This document shows, one piece after another, positions 19,917 to 32,377 of a stretch of 64,000 bases of DNA. Source of the DNA: Gallionella sp. (lineage in GTDB: Bacteria; Pseudomonadota; Gammaproteobacteria; Burkholderiales; Gallionellaceae); assembly GCA_028687335.1 (NCBI GenBank), contig JAQUAI010000004.1:1-64000 (forward strand). Reading direction: 5' to 3'. Under the pieces are notes generated by a model, which saw only the letters and a program-made list of their open reading frames with translations, searched no databases and had not been told where the DNA came from. The translations under genes were made by a program, and so were the position numbers. The number at the start of each line of letters is the position of its first letter. Position 1 is the first letter of the stretch.

Positions 19917-19949
19917 AAACAAAAAAGCCAACCCAAAGGTTGGCTTTTA
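19917..19949 (-). terminator. Terminator downstream of efp
   Basis: Minus strand AAAAGCCAACC TTTG GGTTGGCTTTTTTG, a perfect stem with U-run 18 bases after the efp stop. Confidence 0.88.
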
Positions 19950-19966
19950 AGCGAAGAGCGCAAAAA

Positions 19967-20521
19967 TTACGCGCGTTTTTTGAACTCGTTGGTACGGGTG
20001 TCGATTTCGATCTTGTCGCCGATTTCGATGAAGGCTGCAACTGGCAACTCAAAACCAGTGTTGATCTTGGCTGGCTTCATTACTTTGCCGGAAGTATCCC
20101 CACGCACAGCTGGCTCGGTATAGATCACTTCGCGCACGATGGTGTTAGGCAACTCAACCGAGATGGCTTTCTCGTTGTAGAACACCACTTCGCAAGGCAT
20201 GCCGTCTTCGATGTAGTTGATCGCGTCGCCCATGCATTCGGCTTCGATCTCGTATTGGTTGTAGTCGGTGTCCATGAACACATACATCGGGTCGGCGAAG
20301 TAGGAATAAGAACATTCCTTGCGATCCAAAATAATCTGGTCGAACTTGTCGTCGGCTGCGTAAACGGTTTCTTTCGCTTGCTCGGTCAACAGATTTTTCA
20401 TCTTCATCTTGACCACGGAACCGTTACGGCCAGAGCGGCTGTATTCCGCTTTCAGAATAACCATAGGCTCGCCGCTGACCATAATGACGTTACCGGCGCG
20501 AAGTTCTTGTGCTGTTTTCAT
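19967..20521 (-). CDS. efp: Elongation factor P (arginine-32 type)
   Basis: 184 residues with the three-domain EF-P layout. The loop that carries the modification reads [13 protein letters not shown] with arginine at position 32, the substrate for rhamnosylation by EarP, not the lysine of the EpmA type. Modified EF-P rescues ribosomes stalled at polyprolines. The ATG overlaps the TGA of earP (ATGA). Confidence 0.97.
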   Translation of the reverse strand: MKTAQELRAGNVIMVSGEPMVILKAEYSRSGRNGSVVKMKMKNLLTEQAKETVYAADDKFDQIILDRKECSYSYFADPMYVFMDTDYNQYEIEAECMGDAINYIEDGMPCEVVFYNEKAISVELPNTIVREVIYTEPAVRGDTSGKVMKPAKINTGFELPVAAFIEIGDKIEIDTRTNEFKKRA

Positions 20522-21693
20522 GATGACTGCCCCTCAATTTTGAAGGCGCGCATTCTACCCATTTCCAGACAAAAATCCAGCAAATTCAACGCCAGATTGT
20601 TTTTTGCCAAACCCTCCGACCAGCACGGTGCATACGCCTCAAGTTCCCCTAGTGCGGCGGCAAACTCTGGCCAAGCTGCCCCCGCCCCATCCTCCGCATT
20701 CCATGCCTGCCAGAAATTTCGCATAGCCAAACCAGCCCGCACCCCCATCCCTTGACCGTAAAGATCAAGGAACGCCTTTAATTTATCCCAATGCACCGCG
20801 TCATGCTGCGGATAAATTTGCCAAACAAACGGCTTCCCCGCCCATTGCGCACGCACACACGAGTCCTCGCCGCGCACAAAATTCAAATCACACGCCCACA
20901 GTAAAGCGTCATACGCCTCTTGCTCAACAAAAGGCAAAACACGCACTGTTAACCGTCCCTGAACATATTGCCCGCCCGATATTGGCTCTGTCCCGAAATA
21001 TGTCCCCACTTGCGGCACTATCCGACCTTCGGGTACCAAACACAGCACATCTCGCTCACCACCAGACCATGCTTCAAACAAACCGGACAACGCCGCATTC
21101 TCATAAGCAAAAAGTGAAACCTTCAGCACATTACTCGCCGGTACTGTCATACCCAGCGCTTGCCAGAATCGACTTTGCAAAGCCTCATCCTGCATAAACT
21201 CATCACGACGATGCAATAAGTCGTGCTCCAGCAATAAACCGCCGGTTTTGCCAGTAAAGCCGGGAAAGAAAAAATATTTAGTTAGCGGCAAACTTGGATG
21301 GGGGGATGGCAAACCATGACAGCCCTCGACCCACGATTCCGCAGAAAGATAATCCAGATTCACCCAAACCGGCGCGACCGGCAGGGCTGCCATCGCCTGC
21401 AAATATCCATCCGGCAAACGGCAGGCAAAAGCGGCAATTACCAAATCAGCCATCGGATGCAAAACACAATCGGCATCAGCGCGCCAATGCAACACCGTCA
21501 CACCACGACACTGCTGCACCTCACCATCCGCGTCCGCAGCCGAACACAGCTTGGCAAAACTCGCCACATCATCCACCCACAGACGCACGGCCAGCCCCTG
21601 CTCATTTGCCAACTGGCGCGCCAAGCGCCAGCAAACACCAATATCGCCATAGTTATCGACGACGTTGCAAAAAATATCGCAACTGCGCAGCAT
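20518..21693 (-). CDS. earP: EF-P arginine rhamnosyltransferase EarP
   Basis: 391 residues from the ATG at 21691-21693; a TTG directly before is less likely. The N-terminal [19 protein letters not shown], containing the catalytic Asp, is the EarP (DUF2331) signature, and the nucleotide-sugar-binding C-terminal part has [20 protein letters not shown]. It transfers rhamnose from dTDP-rhamnose to Arg32 of EF-P, encoded directly downstream. Confidence 0.96.
   Translation of the reverse strand: MLRSCDIFCNVVDNYGDIGVCWRLARQLANEQGLAVRLWVDDVASFAKLCSAADADGEVQQCRGVTVLHWRADADCVLHPMADLVIAAFACRLPDGYLQAMAALPVAPVWVNLDYLSAESWVEGCHGLPSPHPSLPLTKYFFFPGFTGKTGGLLLEHDLLHRRDEFMQDEALQSRFWQALGMTVPASNVLKVSLFAYENAALSGLFEAWSGGERDVLCLVPEGRIVPQVGTYFGTEPISGGQYVQGRLTVRVLPFVEQEAYDALLWACDLNFVRGEDSCVRAQWAGKPFVWQIYPQHDAVHWDKLKAFLDLYGQGMGVRAGLAMRNFWQAWNAEDGAGAAWPEFAAALGELEAYAPCWSEGLAKNNLALNLLDFCLEMGRMRAFKIEGQSS
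20552..20557 (-). promoter_or_regulatory. Possible internal -10 box for efp within the end of earP
   Basis: Minus-strand TAGAAT followed by GCGCGCC, 31 bases before the efp ATG. -35 similarity is poor, so support is only the -10 plus discriminator pattern. Confidence 0.4.
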
Positions 21694-21702
21694 CAAAACC
21701 GC

Positions 21703-21984
21703 TTACTGCACATCGTGCAAACGCCCCTCGCGGTGCAATCGTTGAATCGTCACCACCAGCACCTGAACCTCGGTTGCCGAAAGCTCCGGGTAACGCTCCT
21801 TCAGCGTGTGTGTCAGTGAAAAACCCGATACACCCAAGACTTTATCGGCGCTTTCAATCAGCGGCGTAATGAACCGGCAAGCCTCAGGGAAAATTTCGCG
21901 CAAAGCATGATGCTGGCGCCGCTCCGTATTGACGGATGAAGTATGTTCAGTCGTGTTTACCATTGCCCGCAAACTTTCTGTCAT
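21703..21984 (-). CDS. Small protein of unknown function upstream of earP
   Basis: 93 residues from ATG 21982-21984; alternatives start at 22005 (100 residues) or 21963 (86). It ends 9 bases before earP, on the same strand, so it may be co-transcribed. No signal peptide or transmembrane segment. The C-terminal half (YPELSATEVQVLVVTIQRLH) looks helical; there are no cysteines. Not recognised. The region 22006-22239 upstream holds nothing I can name. Confidence 0.5.
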   Translation of the reverse strand: MTESLRAMVNTTEHTSSVNTERRQHHALREIFPEACRFITPLIESADKVLGVSGFSLTHTLKERYPELSATEVQVLVVTIQRLHREGRLHDVQ

Positions 21985-22239
21985 TGAAGTGATGAACCGT
22001 ATCAACGCGTACCACGCCTGCCCCGATAGTCCAAGCTCCGCGCTGAGATTGTAGAAAAACTTTATTCATATCGGCATCGTGCCGTGAACCCAAACAAAGA
22101 TCAAGATCGCAACTAACGGTAATCTTGAGTGAGCTGAAAACTACGCGCTATCGCTTTGAAGACACCCAACGCATATTGCTTCTTTCCTCACTCGAGATCG
22201 ACCTATCCCAATTTAATGCATACCTCACAAAGCCAAAGT

Positions 22240-25062
22240 TTAGCCGCACGCGCCGATTGCGCCACAACTGGTGCAAAATTCACAACCGTCTTTTTTGATG
22301 AGCGTGCTGTTGCCGCACTCTTTACACACTTTTCCGGTGAGTAGGCGCGGGCTGCCAGATTTGCTGTGCCCCTCGGGCACTTCCAGCACCCCCATCTGTT
22401 GCACGGGGTAGCCGTGTTCATCAAGCACACCCAGCATGGTGTAGCGGTGGATGATGAGTTTGGCGACGTAGGAGACGGTGGAGGGATAGCTCTCCATCTT
22501 TTCGCCACCGGGTACTCGCGCCATAAAATCGCCCAGCGGTTCGCCAAAGTTAAGCAGCTTGCGCAGTTTCATGCCGATCCAAGCAGGATCAATCACGCGC
22601 ATATCCAAACTCAATACTTTGCACAACCCGTCCAGCGCACGCGGATAAACACCCGATAACCACATCGAGTAGGGACGGCGTTGTCCGTCGGGCAAGACCA
22701 GTTCTTTCAACCCCAACACGAAGTCGTCGCCCGTCCCCGCATTGGAAATATCCACTGTCCAGCTCATGGTGCCGTCGGTGCCGGTCTTGGGTTCTTTTTT
22801 GGCAAACAATGCATCCATGACCGGCGTGGTTTCGCCCTCGCCCACTTCCAATGCGCCGAGTTGTTCGATGCGAAATTTGAGCAGATGCGCGAAAGCGGCA
22901 ACGAGGCTGGGCATACGTTTTACTTCACCATCCGGTGGCATCGGCATCTCGAATGCGTCGTCGCCTGCCGTCTTCATCAGCATTTCCAACTTCATCCGCA
23001 ACCAGACCGGATCGCGCGCGCGCATATCCATCGACAGCGACTTAGCCAATGCACCAAGGCCACGCGGTTGCTCAGATCCATTCACCCAAACCTCAAATGG
23101 ATGGTTATGACCGTTTTCGGTATGTGAGACGAAGGCAACAAAACTGCCGAGCGGATGTTTCACCACTTGCGATACCCAACCGGCACTGCCGCTGGGCAAC
23201 TCCGGGCGACCCGGCCAACGCAATGAGGCCAGTGCGGGTTGCGGTGTCGCTTCCAGCACGATGCGACGATCTTGATCGAATACCAGATCCTGTGGCTGCT
23301 CTTCTTTTTTGGTCGGTGCGACCGACAGTACCGAGCCCAACACACTATTAGGGCGATAGGTTGCCAAACCCTTAAGCCCAGCTTTCCATGCATCGGCGTA
23401 CAGTCCTTTGAAATCCTCATAGGGATACTCGGCTGGCACGTTCACCGTTTTACTGATCGAAGTGTCAATATAGGGCGCGACAGCAGCAACCATCTTCATA
23501 TGATCAAGCGCAGAAATCTCCAGTGCGGAAACAAAGGCAGAAGGTAACTTATCGACATCACCACCCTGCTGCTTAAACACGCGCCATGCGTGATCCTCCA
23601 CCGAATAATCCTTGGTCGAGCCATCCGGCATGCGTTTTTTGCGGGTATAAAACCACGAGAAAGCGGGCTCAATGCCGTTTGAGGCATTGTCGGCGAAAGC
23701 CAGTGAGATCGTGCCAGTCGGCGCGATAGAAAGCAGATGACTATTGCGTATGCCAAATTGGCGGATTTTATCTTTCAACTCGTCCGGCAGACGCGAAGCA
23801 AAGCGTGGCGAAGCAAGATATTTGTCCGCATCCAGTAACGGGAAAGCACCGCGTTCACGCGCCAAATCTACGGAAGCGGAATACGCTTCGTCGCGCATGA
23901 TGCGGGTGATATCAGCAGCAAAGGCGCGCGCCTGATCGGTGTCGTAGCGCAAGCCCAACATCACCAGCGCATCGCCCAATCCAGTAAAGCCGAGTCCGAT
24001 GCGGCGTTTGCTCTGCGCTTCGTGCTGCTGCTCCGGCAAAGGCCACGCGGTCACCTCCAGCACGTTGTCGAGCATCCGCACCGCGATATGCACAGCTTTT
24101 TTGAACGGTTCGTAATCAAATCCGGCATGGTTAGAAAATGGATTCTTCACCATGCGCGTCAAATCAATCGAACCTAGGCAACAGCAACCGTAAGGCGGCA
24201 ACGGTTGTTCAGCGCAAGGATTGGTCGCTTCAATCACCTCGATATAGCTCAGGTTGTTGTCGCGATTCATCTGGTCGATGAACAACACACCCGGCTCAGC
24301 ATGGTCGTAGGTACTTTCCATGATCTGTTTCCACAGATCGGCCGCGCGCACTTTGCGGTATATCCACTTGCCGTCCGCACGCTGCGTCGCCCCCTGCTCT
24401 TTCACTGCACAGGCGGGTTCGGCACTGTGTACTAACTCGAACTCCTGATCATTTTCTACCGCGTGCATCAGGGCATCGGTTACGCCGACGGAGATGTTGA
24501 AATTGCGCAGGTCTCCCTGATCTTTGGCGTGAATGAATCGCTCGATATCGGGATGGTCACAACGCAACACGCCCATCTGTGCACCGCGTCTCGCACCGGC
24601 TGATTCGACGGTCTCGCAGGAGCGATCAAACACGCGCATATATGAGATCGGCCCGCTGGCACGCGAGTTGGTTCCTTTGACTTGCGCTCCCATCGGGCGG
24701 ATAGCGGAAAAGTCATACCCCACTCCGCCTCCGCGCCGCATGGTTTCGGCGGCTTGTTGCAACGCATCGTAAATCCCCGGCTTGCCGTTGCTGTCGCCCG
24801 AGATTGCATCCCCCACGGGTTGCACGAAGCAGTTGATTAGCGTGGCCTGACTTTCTAGCCCCGCTGCTGAATTGATACGTCCGGCGGGCACGAACCCATT
24901 GTCCTGGGCGAAATAAAACTCGGCCTCATAGCGAGCGCGCTGCTCGGGCAACTCGGCCTGCGCCAAGCCGCGCGCCACGCGGCGGCGCACGTCTTCGACG
25001 GAGTTTTCCCCGGGCTCGGCGTATTTTTCAAGCAGCACTTCGATACTGATTTCTTGTGTCAT
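22240..25062 (-). CDS. nrdJ: Adenosylcobalamin-dependent (class II) ribonucleoside-diphosphate reductase
   Basis: 940 residues from ATG 25060-25062, with GAGG 9 bases upstream. The catalytic barrel shows the substrate-site cysteine in [10 protein letters not shown], the thiyl/glutamate region [14 protein letters not shown], and [20 protein letters not shown] long C-terminal extension ends in a four-cysteine zinc-ribbon tail (CKECGNS then CEFCTSCG). It reduces ribonucleotides independently of oxygen using B12. No class I nrdAB in this window. The 128-base gap to hslO contains a short GCGATC/GATCGC hairpin near 25118-25134 but no B12 riboswitch that I can see. Confidence 0.93.
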   Translation of the reverse strand: MTQEISIEVLLEKYAEPGENSVEDVRRRVARGLAQAELPEQRARYEAEFYFAQDNGFVPAGRINSAAGLESQATLINCFVQPVGDAISGDSNGKPGIYDALQQAAETMRRGGGVGYDFSAIRPMGAQVKGTNSRASGPISYMRVFDRSCETVESAGARRGAQMGVLRCDHPDIERFIHAKDQGDLRNFNISVGVTDALMHAVENDQEFELVHSAEPACAVKEQGATQRADGKWIYRKVRAADLWKQIMESTYDHAEPGVLFIDQMNRDNNLSYIEVIEATNPCAEQPLPPYGCCCLGSIDLTRMVKNPFSNHAGFDYEPFKKAVHIAVRMLDNVLEVTAWPLPEQQHEAQSKRRIGLGFTGLGDALVMLGLRYDTDQARAFAADITRIMRDEAYSASVDLARERGAFPLLDADKYLASPRFASRLPDELKDKIRQFGIRNSHLLSIAPTGTISLAFADNASNGIEPAFSWFYTRKKRMPDGSTKDYSVEDHAWRVFKQQGGDVDKLPSAFVSALEISALDHMKMVAAVAPYIDTSISKTVNVPAEYPYEDFKGLYADAWKAGLKGLATYRPNSVLGSVLSVAPTKKEEQPQDLVFDQDRRIVLEATPQPALASLRWPGRPELPSGSAGWVSQVVKHPLGSFVAFVSHTENGHNHPFEVWVNGSEQPRGLGALAKSLSMDMRARDPVWLRMKLEMLMKTAGDDAFEMPMPPDGEVKRMPSLVAAFAHLLKFRIEQLGALEVGEGETTPVMDALFAKKEPKTGTDGTMSWTVDISNAGTGDDFVLGLKELVLPDGQRRPYSMWLSGVYPRALDGLCKVLSLDMRVIDPAWIGMKLRKLLNFGEPLGDFMARVPGGEKMESYPSTVSYVAKLIIHRYTMLGVLDEHGYPVQQMGVLEVPEGHSKSGSPRLLTGKVCKECGNSTLIKKDGCEFCTSCGAIGACG

Positions 25063-25190
25063 GTTTCGTACCTCTTTGGATGCGCGCATGTGCAAGCGCG
25101 GCAGGAGAAATTTAGGGGCGATCAGGGGGATCGCACCGAGGGGATTTTACGCTGATTTTAGAACTCGACCGCGCGCGGACGGCGCGAGGT

Positions 25191-26075
25191 TTAGTGTCGT
25201 GTTTCGTTAACAGTCGCCGCAAGGGTTTCGCAGAATATCGCCTCGGCATCAACCGTATCGAACACATAGCGCTCATTACAAAACTCGCAATGTACTTCGA
25301 CTTGTCCTTGTTCGGAGAGAATCGAATCGACTTCTTCGCGTCCTATCATTTTTAGCATCTGCGTAACGCTATTACGCGAGCAACGACAGCGGAACACAAT
25401 GGCCTGACGCTCGAACAAACGCACATCTTCCTCGTGATACAAACGATGCAATAACTCGCCCGCCGGTAGTGCCAGCAATTCTTCGCGCTTGAGCGTGTCG
25501 GCCAAGTGTGCCGCGCGCGCCCAACCGTCTTCATCCTGCTCGGCCTGATCGGGCAACTTTTGCAGCAGCATCCCAGCTGCATTTTCACCTTCGCAGGCCA
25601 GCCACAAACGCGTTTCCAACTGCTCCGAGCGGGCCATATAGTTCTGCAATATCTCGGCGATGCTATCCCCTTCCAAGGCAACAATACCCTGATAAGCCTG
25701 CTTGCCGTCCTTGGGATCCAGGGTGATAACAAAGCGTCCGTCCCCGACCAGTTCGGCCAGTCCGCCCTCACTGAGTTCGCCCTCCCACTTGGCTGTGGCG
25801 CGCACTTCCAATTCACCAGTGCATTCCACCACCAGCAAACGCAAAGCGCCGCTGCCTTGTATCTGCAAGATCAGCGAGCCCTTGAGCTTAAGCGTGGCCG
25901 CCAAAAGCACAGCAGCGACAGCTAACTCCCCCAGCAGATTACGCATGATGGCGGGATAGTCATGACGATCCAAAATGCTTTGCCACACTTGATCGAGATG
26001 CACGATCTCGCCGCGTATCGGCGCGTGTTCAAACAGGAAGCGTTGCAGTCCGTCGGATTCTGAATAGGGGGGCAT
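25191..26075 (-). CDS. hslO: Redox-regulated chaperone Hsp33
   Basis: 294 residues. Near the C-terminus the zinc-binding cysteines are in the pattern CRCS...CEFC (CxC then CxxC), the redox switch that activates the chaperone under oxidative stress. The N-terminal domain has the family core LGELAVAAVLLAATLKLKGS. Cytoplasmic. Encoded between typA and nrdJ on the same strand but separated by a terminator from typA. Confidence 0.96.
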   Translation of the reverse strand: MPPYSESDGLQRFLFEHAPIRGEIVHLDQVWQSILDRHDYPAIMRNLLGELAVAAVLLAATLKLKGSLILQIQGSGALRLLVVECTGELEVRATAKWEGELSEGGLAELVGDGRFVITLDPKDGKQAYQGIVALEGDSIAEILQNYMARSEQLETRLWLACEGENAAGMLLQKLPDQAEQDEDGWARAAHLADTLKREELLALPAGELLHRLYHEEDVRLFERQAIVFRCRCSRNSVTQMLKMIGREEVDSILSEQGQVEVHCEFCNERYVFDTVDAEAIFCETLAATVNETRH

Positions 26076-26179
26076 AAATTAACTCGTTATGAAACTCACG
26101 AAAGTTTTCGGTCATCGCCGCATGCTGCTGTCAATGCGGGGTTTATTTCGTATTTTTCGTGAACAAATAGTCTCGGATT

Positions 26180-26220
26180 AAATGAAGAAGCCCATCCGCC
26201 CTCAAAGGCAAACGGGCTTC
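26180..26220 (-). terminator. Terminator downstream of typA
   Basis: Minus strand GAAGCCC...GGGCTTC stem (26187-26220) with a 20-base loop, followed by TTCATTTAAT. The U-run is interrupted, so efficiency is uncertain. Confidence 0.6.
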
Positions 26221-26252
26221 ATTTTCGCCGCAGGGGCAAGTGCCCCAGAAAG

Positions 26253-28082
<1,830 letters not shown>

Positions 28083-28115
28083 GGTTCTGCTACCTGCAAA
28101 GTTCAAAGGGCGCGC

Positions 28116-28124
28116 ATTCTAGCA
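28116..28124 (-). promoter_or_regulatory. Extended -10 promoter of typA
   Basis: Minus strand TGC TAGAAT followed by GCGCGCC, 33 bases before the ATG. The TGn motif may compensate for the poor -35. Confidence 0.45.
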
Positions 28125-28293
28125 CAGAGAGGATTGATTCCCGACGCAAAAACAACAAGCCATGCATTCGCGCCTGTTGCTCGATGATTTCCTCCGCTCC
28201 CTGTATATCGATATGCCGACTTCCTGCACTGAACTAAGAATGTATTTGCTCTGCCGCTTATTGCGCCCTCTGCTGCTGTTGTAGCCTTTAAAT

Positions 28294-28322
28294 TTGAGTT
28301 ATCCCACTTGGTTCGATATAGT
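28294..28322 (+). promoter_or_regulatory. Promoter of slyX
   Basis: TTGAGT (28294-28299), 17-base spacer, TATAGT (28317-28322), about 95 bases before slyX. Nothing else was identified in the 310-base gap 28107-28416. Confidence 0.6.
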
Positions 28323-28416
28323 CCAAGCAGAATTTACTCGAAAATGGACCGCACCTGACTGATGCCGCTCAGGTAGCCCCCCCTAATAGCTTCGGCTAAA
28401 CTTTCCAAGGCCAATC

Positions 28417-28620
28417 ATGATTGAAGAACGTCTGATAAATATTGAAACCAAGATCTCCTTTCAGGAAGATCTAGTCGACGAATTAAACAAGACGGTTTTT
28501 CAGCAGCAACAAAAATTGGAAAGACTGGAGGCAATATGCGAATCGCTTGCGGAACATATACGAGCACTTGAAGCGGGCAGCGAGGGCAGTCCTGCACATG
28601 AAAGACCGCCGCATTATTGA
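28417..28620 (+). CDS. slyX: SlyX family protein
   Basis: 67 residues. An almost wholly helical coiled-coil sequence with IEERLINIETKISFQEDLVD and LNKTVFQQQQKLERLE, as in SlyX, and the Pro/His-rich short tail ERPPHY. AAGG precedes the ATG by 7 bases. Molecular function of the family is unknown. Convergent with the tRNA operon. Confidence 0.9.
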   Translation: MIEERLINIETKISFQEDLVDELNKTVFQQQQKLERLEAICESLAEHIRALEAGSEGSPAHERPPHY

Positions 28621-28668
28621 TACGCCACAGCGGTGACAGCCGCGCGAGTTAGCGAAGAACAGGACGGA

Positions 28669-28757
28669 TGGTGCCCGAGACCGGAATCGAACCGGTACAG
28701 CCTTTTCAAGCCGACGGATTTTAAGTCCGTTGTGTCTACCAATTTCACCACTCGGGC
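28669..28757 (-). tRNA. tRNA-Leu (TAA)
   Basis: Minus-strand class II tRNA with long variable arm, acceptor GCCCGAG/CTCGGGC and encoded CCA; the anticodon loop CTTAAAA gives TAA. Last gene of the Gly-Cys-Leu operon, the same content as E. coli glyW-cysT-leuZ. Confidence 0.97.
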
Positions 28758-28763
28758 AGATGC

Positions 28764-28837
28764 TGGAGGCGCGACCCAGAGTCGAACTGGGCTAACCGGA
28801 TTTGCAATCCGGGGCATAACCGCTTTGCTATCGCGCC
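28764..28837 (-). tRNA. tRNA-Cys (GCA)
   Basis: Acceptor GGCGCGA/TCGCGCC with discriminator T and encoded CCA; the anticodon loop TTGCAAA gives GCA. It lies 6 bases before tRNA-Leu. Confidence 0.97.
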
Positions 28838-28861
28838 GCGCTAATGACTAGCTTAAATGAT

Positions 28862-28889
28862 TAAGGGAAAGCTTGTTAGCTTTCCCTTG
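28862..28889 (-). terminator. Hairpin between tRNA-Gly and tRNA-Cys
   Basis: AAGGGAAAGC/GCTTTCCCTT perfect 10-bp stem with a 6-base loop. On the minus strand it is followed only by AATCATTTAAG, so it may be a partial terminator or a processing hairpin inside the tRNA transcript. Confidence 0.5.
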
Positions 28890-28893
28890 GATT

Positions 28894-28969
28894 TGGAGCG
28901 GGAGAAGAGTCTCGAACTCTCGACCTCAACCTTGGCAAGGTTGCGCTCTACCAACTGAGCTACTCCCGC
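28894..28969 (-). tRNA. tRNA-Gly (GCC)
   Basis: Acceptor GCGGGAG/CTCCCGC with discriminator T and encoded CCA; the anticodon loop TGCCAAG gives GCC. First gene of the operon, 14 bases after the -10 box. Confidence 0.97.
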
Positions 28970-28983
28970 AAAACGAGTTGCGC

Positions 28984-29011
28984 ATTATAGGGATTTTCAA
29001 AAAGGTGTCAA
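28984..29011 (-). promoter_or_regulatory. Promoter of the tRNA-Gly/Cys/Leu operon
   Basis: Consensus TTGACA (29006-29011), 16-base spacer, consensus TATAAT (28984-28989), followed by GCGCAAC. The strongest promoter in the window by sequence. Confidence 0.88.
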
Positions 29012-29027
29012 CACTCCTGAGCACTTT

Positions 29028-29804
29028 TTATGAAAAATATTTCACCTTAAACAAACGTGCGAAATTTTCGCTGCTGCGAATACCGATTTCATTTACATCC
29101 ACACCGCGTAAATTCGCAACTTCTTCCGCAACATGGCGTACAAATGCCGGCTGATTTAATTTACCACGATGCGGTGTCGGCGCAAGGTATGGCGCATCGG
29201 TTTCAATCAGGATACGTTCCAGCGGAATGGTGCGCGCCACTTCTTTTAGGGCTTTCGCATTCTTGAATGTGACGATGCCGGAGAACGAGATGTAGAACCC
29301 CATCTCAATAGCAGCATCAGCCACTTGCTGCGACTCAGTGAAGCAGTGCATCACACCACCAATATCCGACGCATTTTCTTCGCGCATGATCCGCAGAGTA
29401 TCTTCGGCGGCTGAGCGGGTATGAATGATAAGCGGCTTGCCACTTTGACGCGCCGCTTGAATATGGTTACGGAAGCGTGTGCGCTGCCACTCCAAATCGC
29501 CAGTCAGCCGAAAATAATCCAATCCAGTTTCACCAATAGCAATGACCTTGGGATGATCCGCCAGTGCAACCAGTCGTGCGACGCTTGGCTCCTCCACATC
29601 TTCGTAATCGGGATGCACGCCAACGGAGGCAAACACATTGGGATGCTGTTCAGCCAGTGCCAGCACTTGCGGGAAATCGGCCAAATTGACGGAGACACAT
29701 AATGCGCCGACAACATCGTTCTGCATCATGCGTTCAAGCACACCGGGCATATCCGCCGCCAGTTCGGGAAAGTTGATGTGACAATGTGAGTCGATGAAGC
29801 TCAT
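29028..29804 (-). CDS. tatD: TatD family metal-dependent hydrolase/DNase
   Basis: 258 residues. Metal ligands are in DSHCHINF, GETGLDYF, IHTRSAAEDT, HCFTES and ETDAPYLAP, the complete TatD amidohydrolase set. The family includes 3'-5' exonucleases and D-aminoacyl-tRNA deacylases. It follows holB by 2 bases and ends the acpP-tatD operon. The pilZ gene often found between holB and tatD is absent. Confidence 0.93.
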   Translation of the reverse strand: MSFIDSHCHINFPELAADMPGVLERMMQNDVVGALCVSVNLADFPQVLALAEQHPNVFASVGVHPDYEDVEEPSVARLVALADHPKVIAIGETGLDYFRLTGDLEWQRTRFRNHIQAARQSGKPLIIHTRSAAEDTLRIMREENASDIGGVMHCFTESQQVADAAIEMGFYISFSGIVTFKNAKALKEVARTIPLERILIETDAPYLAPTPHRGKLNQPAFVRHVAEEVANLRGVDVNEIGIRSSENFARLFKVKYFS

Positions 29805-29806
29805 AG

Positions 29807-30805
29807 TTAATTCCGCATTGATTGCTGATAGGAGATGAACAAGTTCTCCAAAAATAATTTGGGATTGAGCGTGTGCCGCGACTCTCGCTTTGCTTCCAGC
29901 AGGTTTTTCTGCAAAGCAGCCAAAGCGAGCGGCGGCAAAGCGGCGGCTTGTTTTTTGAGCGATTCGCGCTGCGCGGGAAAATATCTCACCTTGCCCGCCA
30001 AGCGCATGGAGATGAGGTCATAACTCCACTGTTGTAGCCATTGCACGATCAAAACCAGTTCGGTTTTTTGCAAACTTTCCGCTAAGCCGAAGGCATCTAT
30101 CCCGCCTGATTGAGAAAGCGCGCGCAGCAGTTTGTCGCGCGCTTCACTGCCTGCCTGGCTTTCCGCATTTACCGCGAGGAGCGGCGCATAGCCTGATGTT
30201 GCCAAAGCCAGCTCGGCCTCTTTGACATCCTGTGTTTTGAGCCAAGCCACTGCCGCCTGATGGTCAGGTGCGGCCACGGTAAAAGATAAACAACGACTCA
30301 AGATTGTGGGAAGTAACTGTTGCGGCTTGTGCGAGATGAGCAGAAAAATCAATCCAGCCGGTGGCTCTTCCAAGCTTTTCAGCAATGCATTGGCGGCGTT
30401 TCCATTCATTGCTTCGGCGGGATGAATAATGACGATACGTTTACCGCCCTGATGCGCAGACATGCCCACAAAATCGGCCAAAGCGCGAATTTGCTCAACC
30501 GAGATTTCCTTACTGGGCTTTTTACCGGATTCGGATTCTTCGCCTTCTTGACTAATCGCATCGGGTTCAATTAAACGAAAGTCAGGGTGCGAACCTTGGC
30601 TGAACCAATGGCACGAGGGACAGCCGTCGCATGCGCTACCGTCGTCCCGTACCGACTGGCACAACAAGCTCTGCGCAAAACGCTTGGCCATATCGAGCTT
30701 GCCGATACCCTTGCCACCTTTAATGAGCACACCGTGCGGCAAACGCTCGCGCAACTCTTGCAAGCGCCGCCAATCGGCTAATTGCCAAGGATAAAGATCA
30801 CTCAT
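29807..30805 (-). CDS. holB: DNA polymerase III subunit delta'
   Basis: 332 residues. AAA+ clamp-loader fold with P-loop-like [14 protein letters not shown], the zinc module [18 protein letters not shown], the [20 protein letters not shown] sensor region and a C-terminal helical collar domain. Part of the clamp loader at the replication fork. It overlaps tmk by 8 bases. Confidence 0.94.
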   Translation of the reverse strand: MSDLYPWQLADWRRLQELRERLPHGVLIKGGKGIGKLDMAKRFAQSLLCQSVRDDGSACDGCPSCHWFSQGSHPDFRLIEPDAISQEGEESESGKKPSKEISVEQIRALADFVGMSAHQGGKRIVIIHPAEAMNGNAANALLKSLEEPPAGLIFLLISHKPQQLLPTILSRCLSFTVAAPDHQAAVAWLKTQDVKEAELALATSGYAPLLAVNAESQAGSEARDKLLRALSQSGGIDAFGLAESLQKTELVLIVQWLQQWSYDLISMRLAGKVRYFPAQRESLKKQAAALPPLALAALQKNLLEAKRESRHTLNPKLFLENLFISYQQSMRN

Positions 30806-31406
30806 GAATAGCGGCCAGAATCAGTTCAAGCTGATGTTTGACTGATTCGATGTCGCGCGTGGCATCGATCACCCGATAACGCTGCGGACACTCGCTCACG
30901 CGACGGTGATAACCGGCACGCACACGCTCGAAAAAATCGCCGCGCTCCTGCTCAAAACGGTCTAGCGAAACATTATTGGCCAAACGCTGGCGCGACACTT
31001 CCACCGTGACATCAAAAAACAAAGTTAGGCTAGGTTGAAAATCACCCTGCACCCAGGTTTCGAGTTGCTGCAAACGCGCCCAGTCCATACCGCGTCCCGC
31101 CCCCTGATAGGCGAAACTGGCATCGCTGAAGCGATCCGATACGACCCATTTGCCCGCTCGCAATGCGGGGCGAATAACTTGTTCGATATGCTCCATGCGC
31201 GCGGCGAACATCAGCATCGCCTCGGTGCCAATGGCCATATTTTGATGCAACAACATCTCGCGTAACTGCTCACCCAGCGGCGTTCCGCCCGGTTCGCGCG
31301 TGACCACAACCTCATGTCCGCGTTGGCGCAAAGTCTCCGCAAACCATGCCAGATGGGTACTTTTCCCTGCCCCATCCATACCTTCAAAAGTGATAAATCT
31401 GCTCAT
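30798..31406 (-). CDS. tmk: Thymidylate kinase
   Basis: 202 residues. P-loop [15 protein letters not shown](F) motif [18 protein letters not shown] and a C-terminal LID region. Phosphorylates dTMP to dTDP. Overlaps mltG by 4 bases (ATGA) and holB by 8. Confidence 0.97.
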   Translation of the reverse strand: MSRFITFEGMDGAGKSTHLAWFAETLRQRGHEVVVTREPGGTPLGEQLREMLLHQNMAIGTEAMLMFAARMEHIEQVIRPALRAGKWVVSDRFSDASFAYQGAGRGMDWARLQQLETWVQGDFQPSLTLFFDVTVEVSRQRLANNVSLDRFEQERGDFFERVRAGYHRRVSECPQRYRVIDATRDIESVKHQLELILAAIHE

Positions 31407-32377
31407 TTTTGATACCTGTTAACCGCCTGATTATGCTCGGCGAGTGTACTGGAAAAATACGAACTGCCATCGCCGCGCGCGACAAAATACAGCGCATCGG
31501 TTTCAGCCGGATGCAGACTCACGTGAATCGCGGCGGCACCCGGCAACGAAATAGGCGTGGGGGTCAGTCCTGCACGGGTGTAAGTGTTGTATGGCGTATC
31601 GGCCAACAGATCGCGTTTGCGCAGGTTACCGTCGAAAGCACTCCCCAGTCCGTAGATCACCGTCGGATCGGTTTGCAGCAACATGCCTTTACGCAAACGA
31701 TTGACGAACACGCCCGCAATCATGCCGCGATCCGCCGCACTGCCGGTTTCCTTTTCCACGATGGAGGCCAGCGTCAGGGCTTCATACGGGGTACGCAACG
31801 GGCTATCGCCCGCGCGCTCCGCCCAAGCTTTTTGCAACACTTGCTGCATTTGCAGATAAGCACGTTTGTACACTTCCAAGTCACTACTACCCGCCGAAAA
31901 ATTATAGGTATCTGGGAAAAACAAACCTTCCGGCGCACTTTCTGTTACGCCAATGCGGCGCAACAACTCGGCATCGTCGAGATTTTTTGTATCGTGCAGC
32001 AGATCGGGGTGGGCATCAATCGCCTGCCGCATTTGCCTGAACGTCCAGCCTTCGATAACACTAAGGCGCCGCTGACTCACCTGCCCCTGCGTGAGTATTT
32101 CCAACAACTGCAAAGGGGAGACTGGCTGGGTCAACTCATAACTGCCCGCTTTGATCTGCGCCGACTGCCCCGTTAATCGTGCCAACCAAACAAACGGCCA
32201 TTCCTGTTCGAACAACCCCTGCGCGCGCAAGTCGCGCGCCAGCACGCGCACATTACTCCCCGCCTGCAAATGAAACTCAAATGGCGTACCCGGCAAAGAC
32301 ATAGGGCGGTAGGCGTAACTCAGCGCCAACGCAAGCATTAGCAGCGACAACACAAGCAACAGGAAACGTTTTTTCAT
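31403..32377 (-). CDS. mltG: Endolytic murein transglycosylase MltG
   Basis: 324 residues. An N-terminal transmembrane helix (about 4-22), a LysM-like region, and the YceG catalytic domain with Glu in [19 protein letters not shown] and the following [10 protein letters not shown]. It cleaves nascent glycan strands at the inner membrane and sets their length. Overlaps pabC by 4 bases. Confidence 0.96.
   Translation of the reverse strand: MKKRFLLLVLSLLMLALALSYAYRPMSLPGTPFEFHLQAGSNVRVLARDLRAQGLFEQEWPFVWLARLTGQSAQIKAGSYELTQPVSPLQLLEILTQGQVSQRRLSVIEGWTFRQMRQAIDAHPDLLHDTKNLDDAELLRRIGVTESAPEGLFFPDTYNFSAGSSDLEVYKRAYLQMQQVLQKAWAERAGDSPLRTPYEALTLASIVEKETGSAADRGMIAGVFVNRLRKGMLLQTDPTVIYGLGSAFDGNLRKRDLLADTPYNTYTRAGLTPTPISLPGAAAIHVSLHPAETDALYFVARGDGSSYFSSTLAEHNQAVNRYQK

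Noticed and set aside
25063-25190. Cobalamin riboswitch in front of nrdJ
   Set aside because: The region is too short and lacks a recognisable B12-box; only a small hairpin is present.
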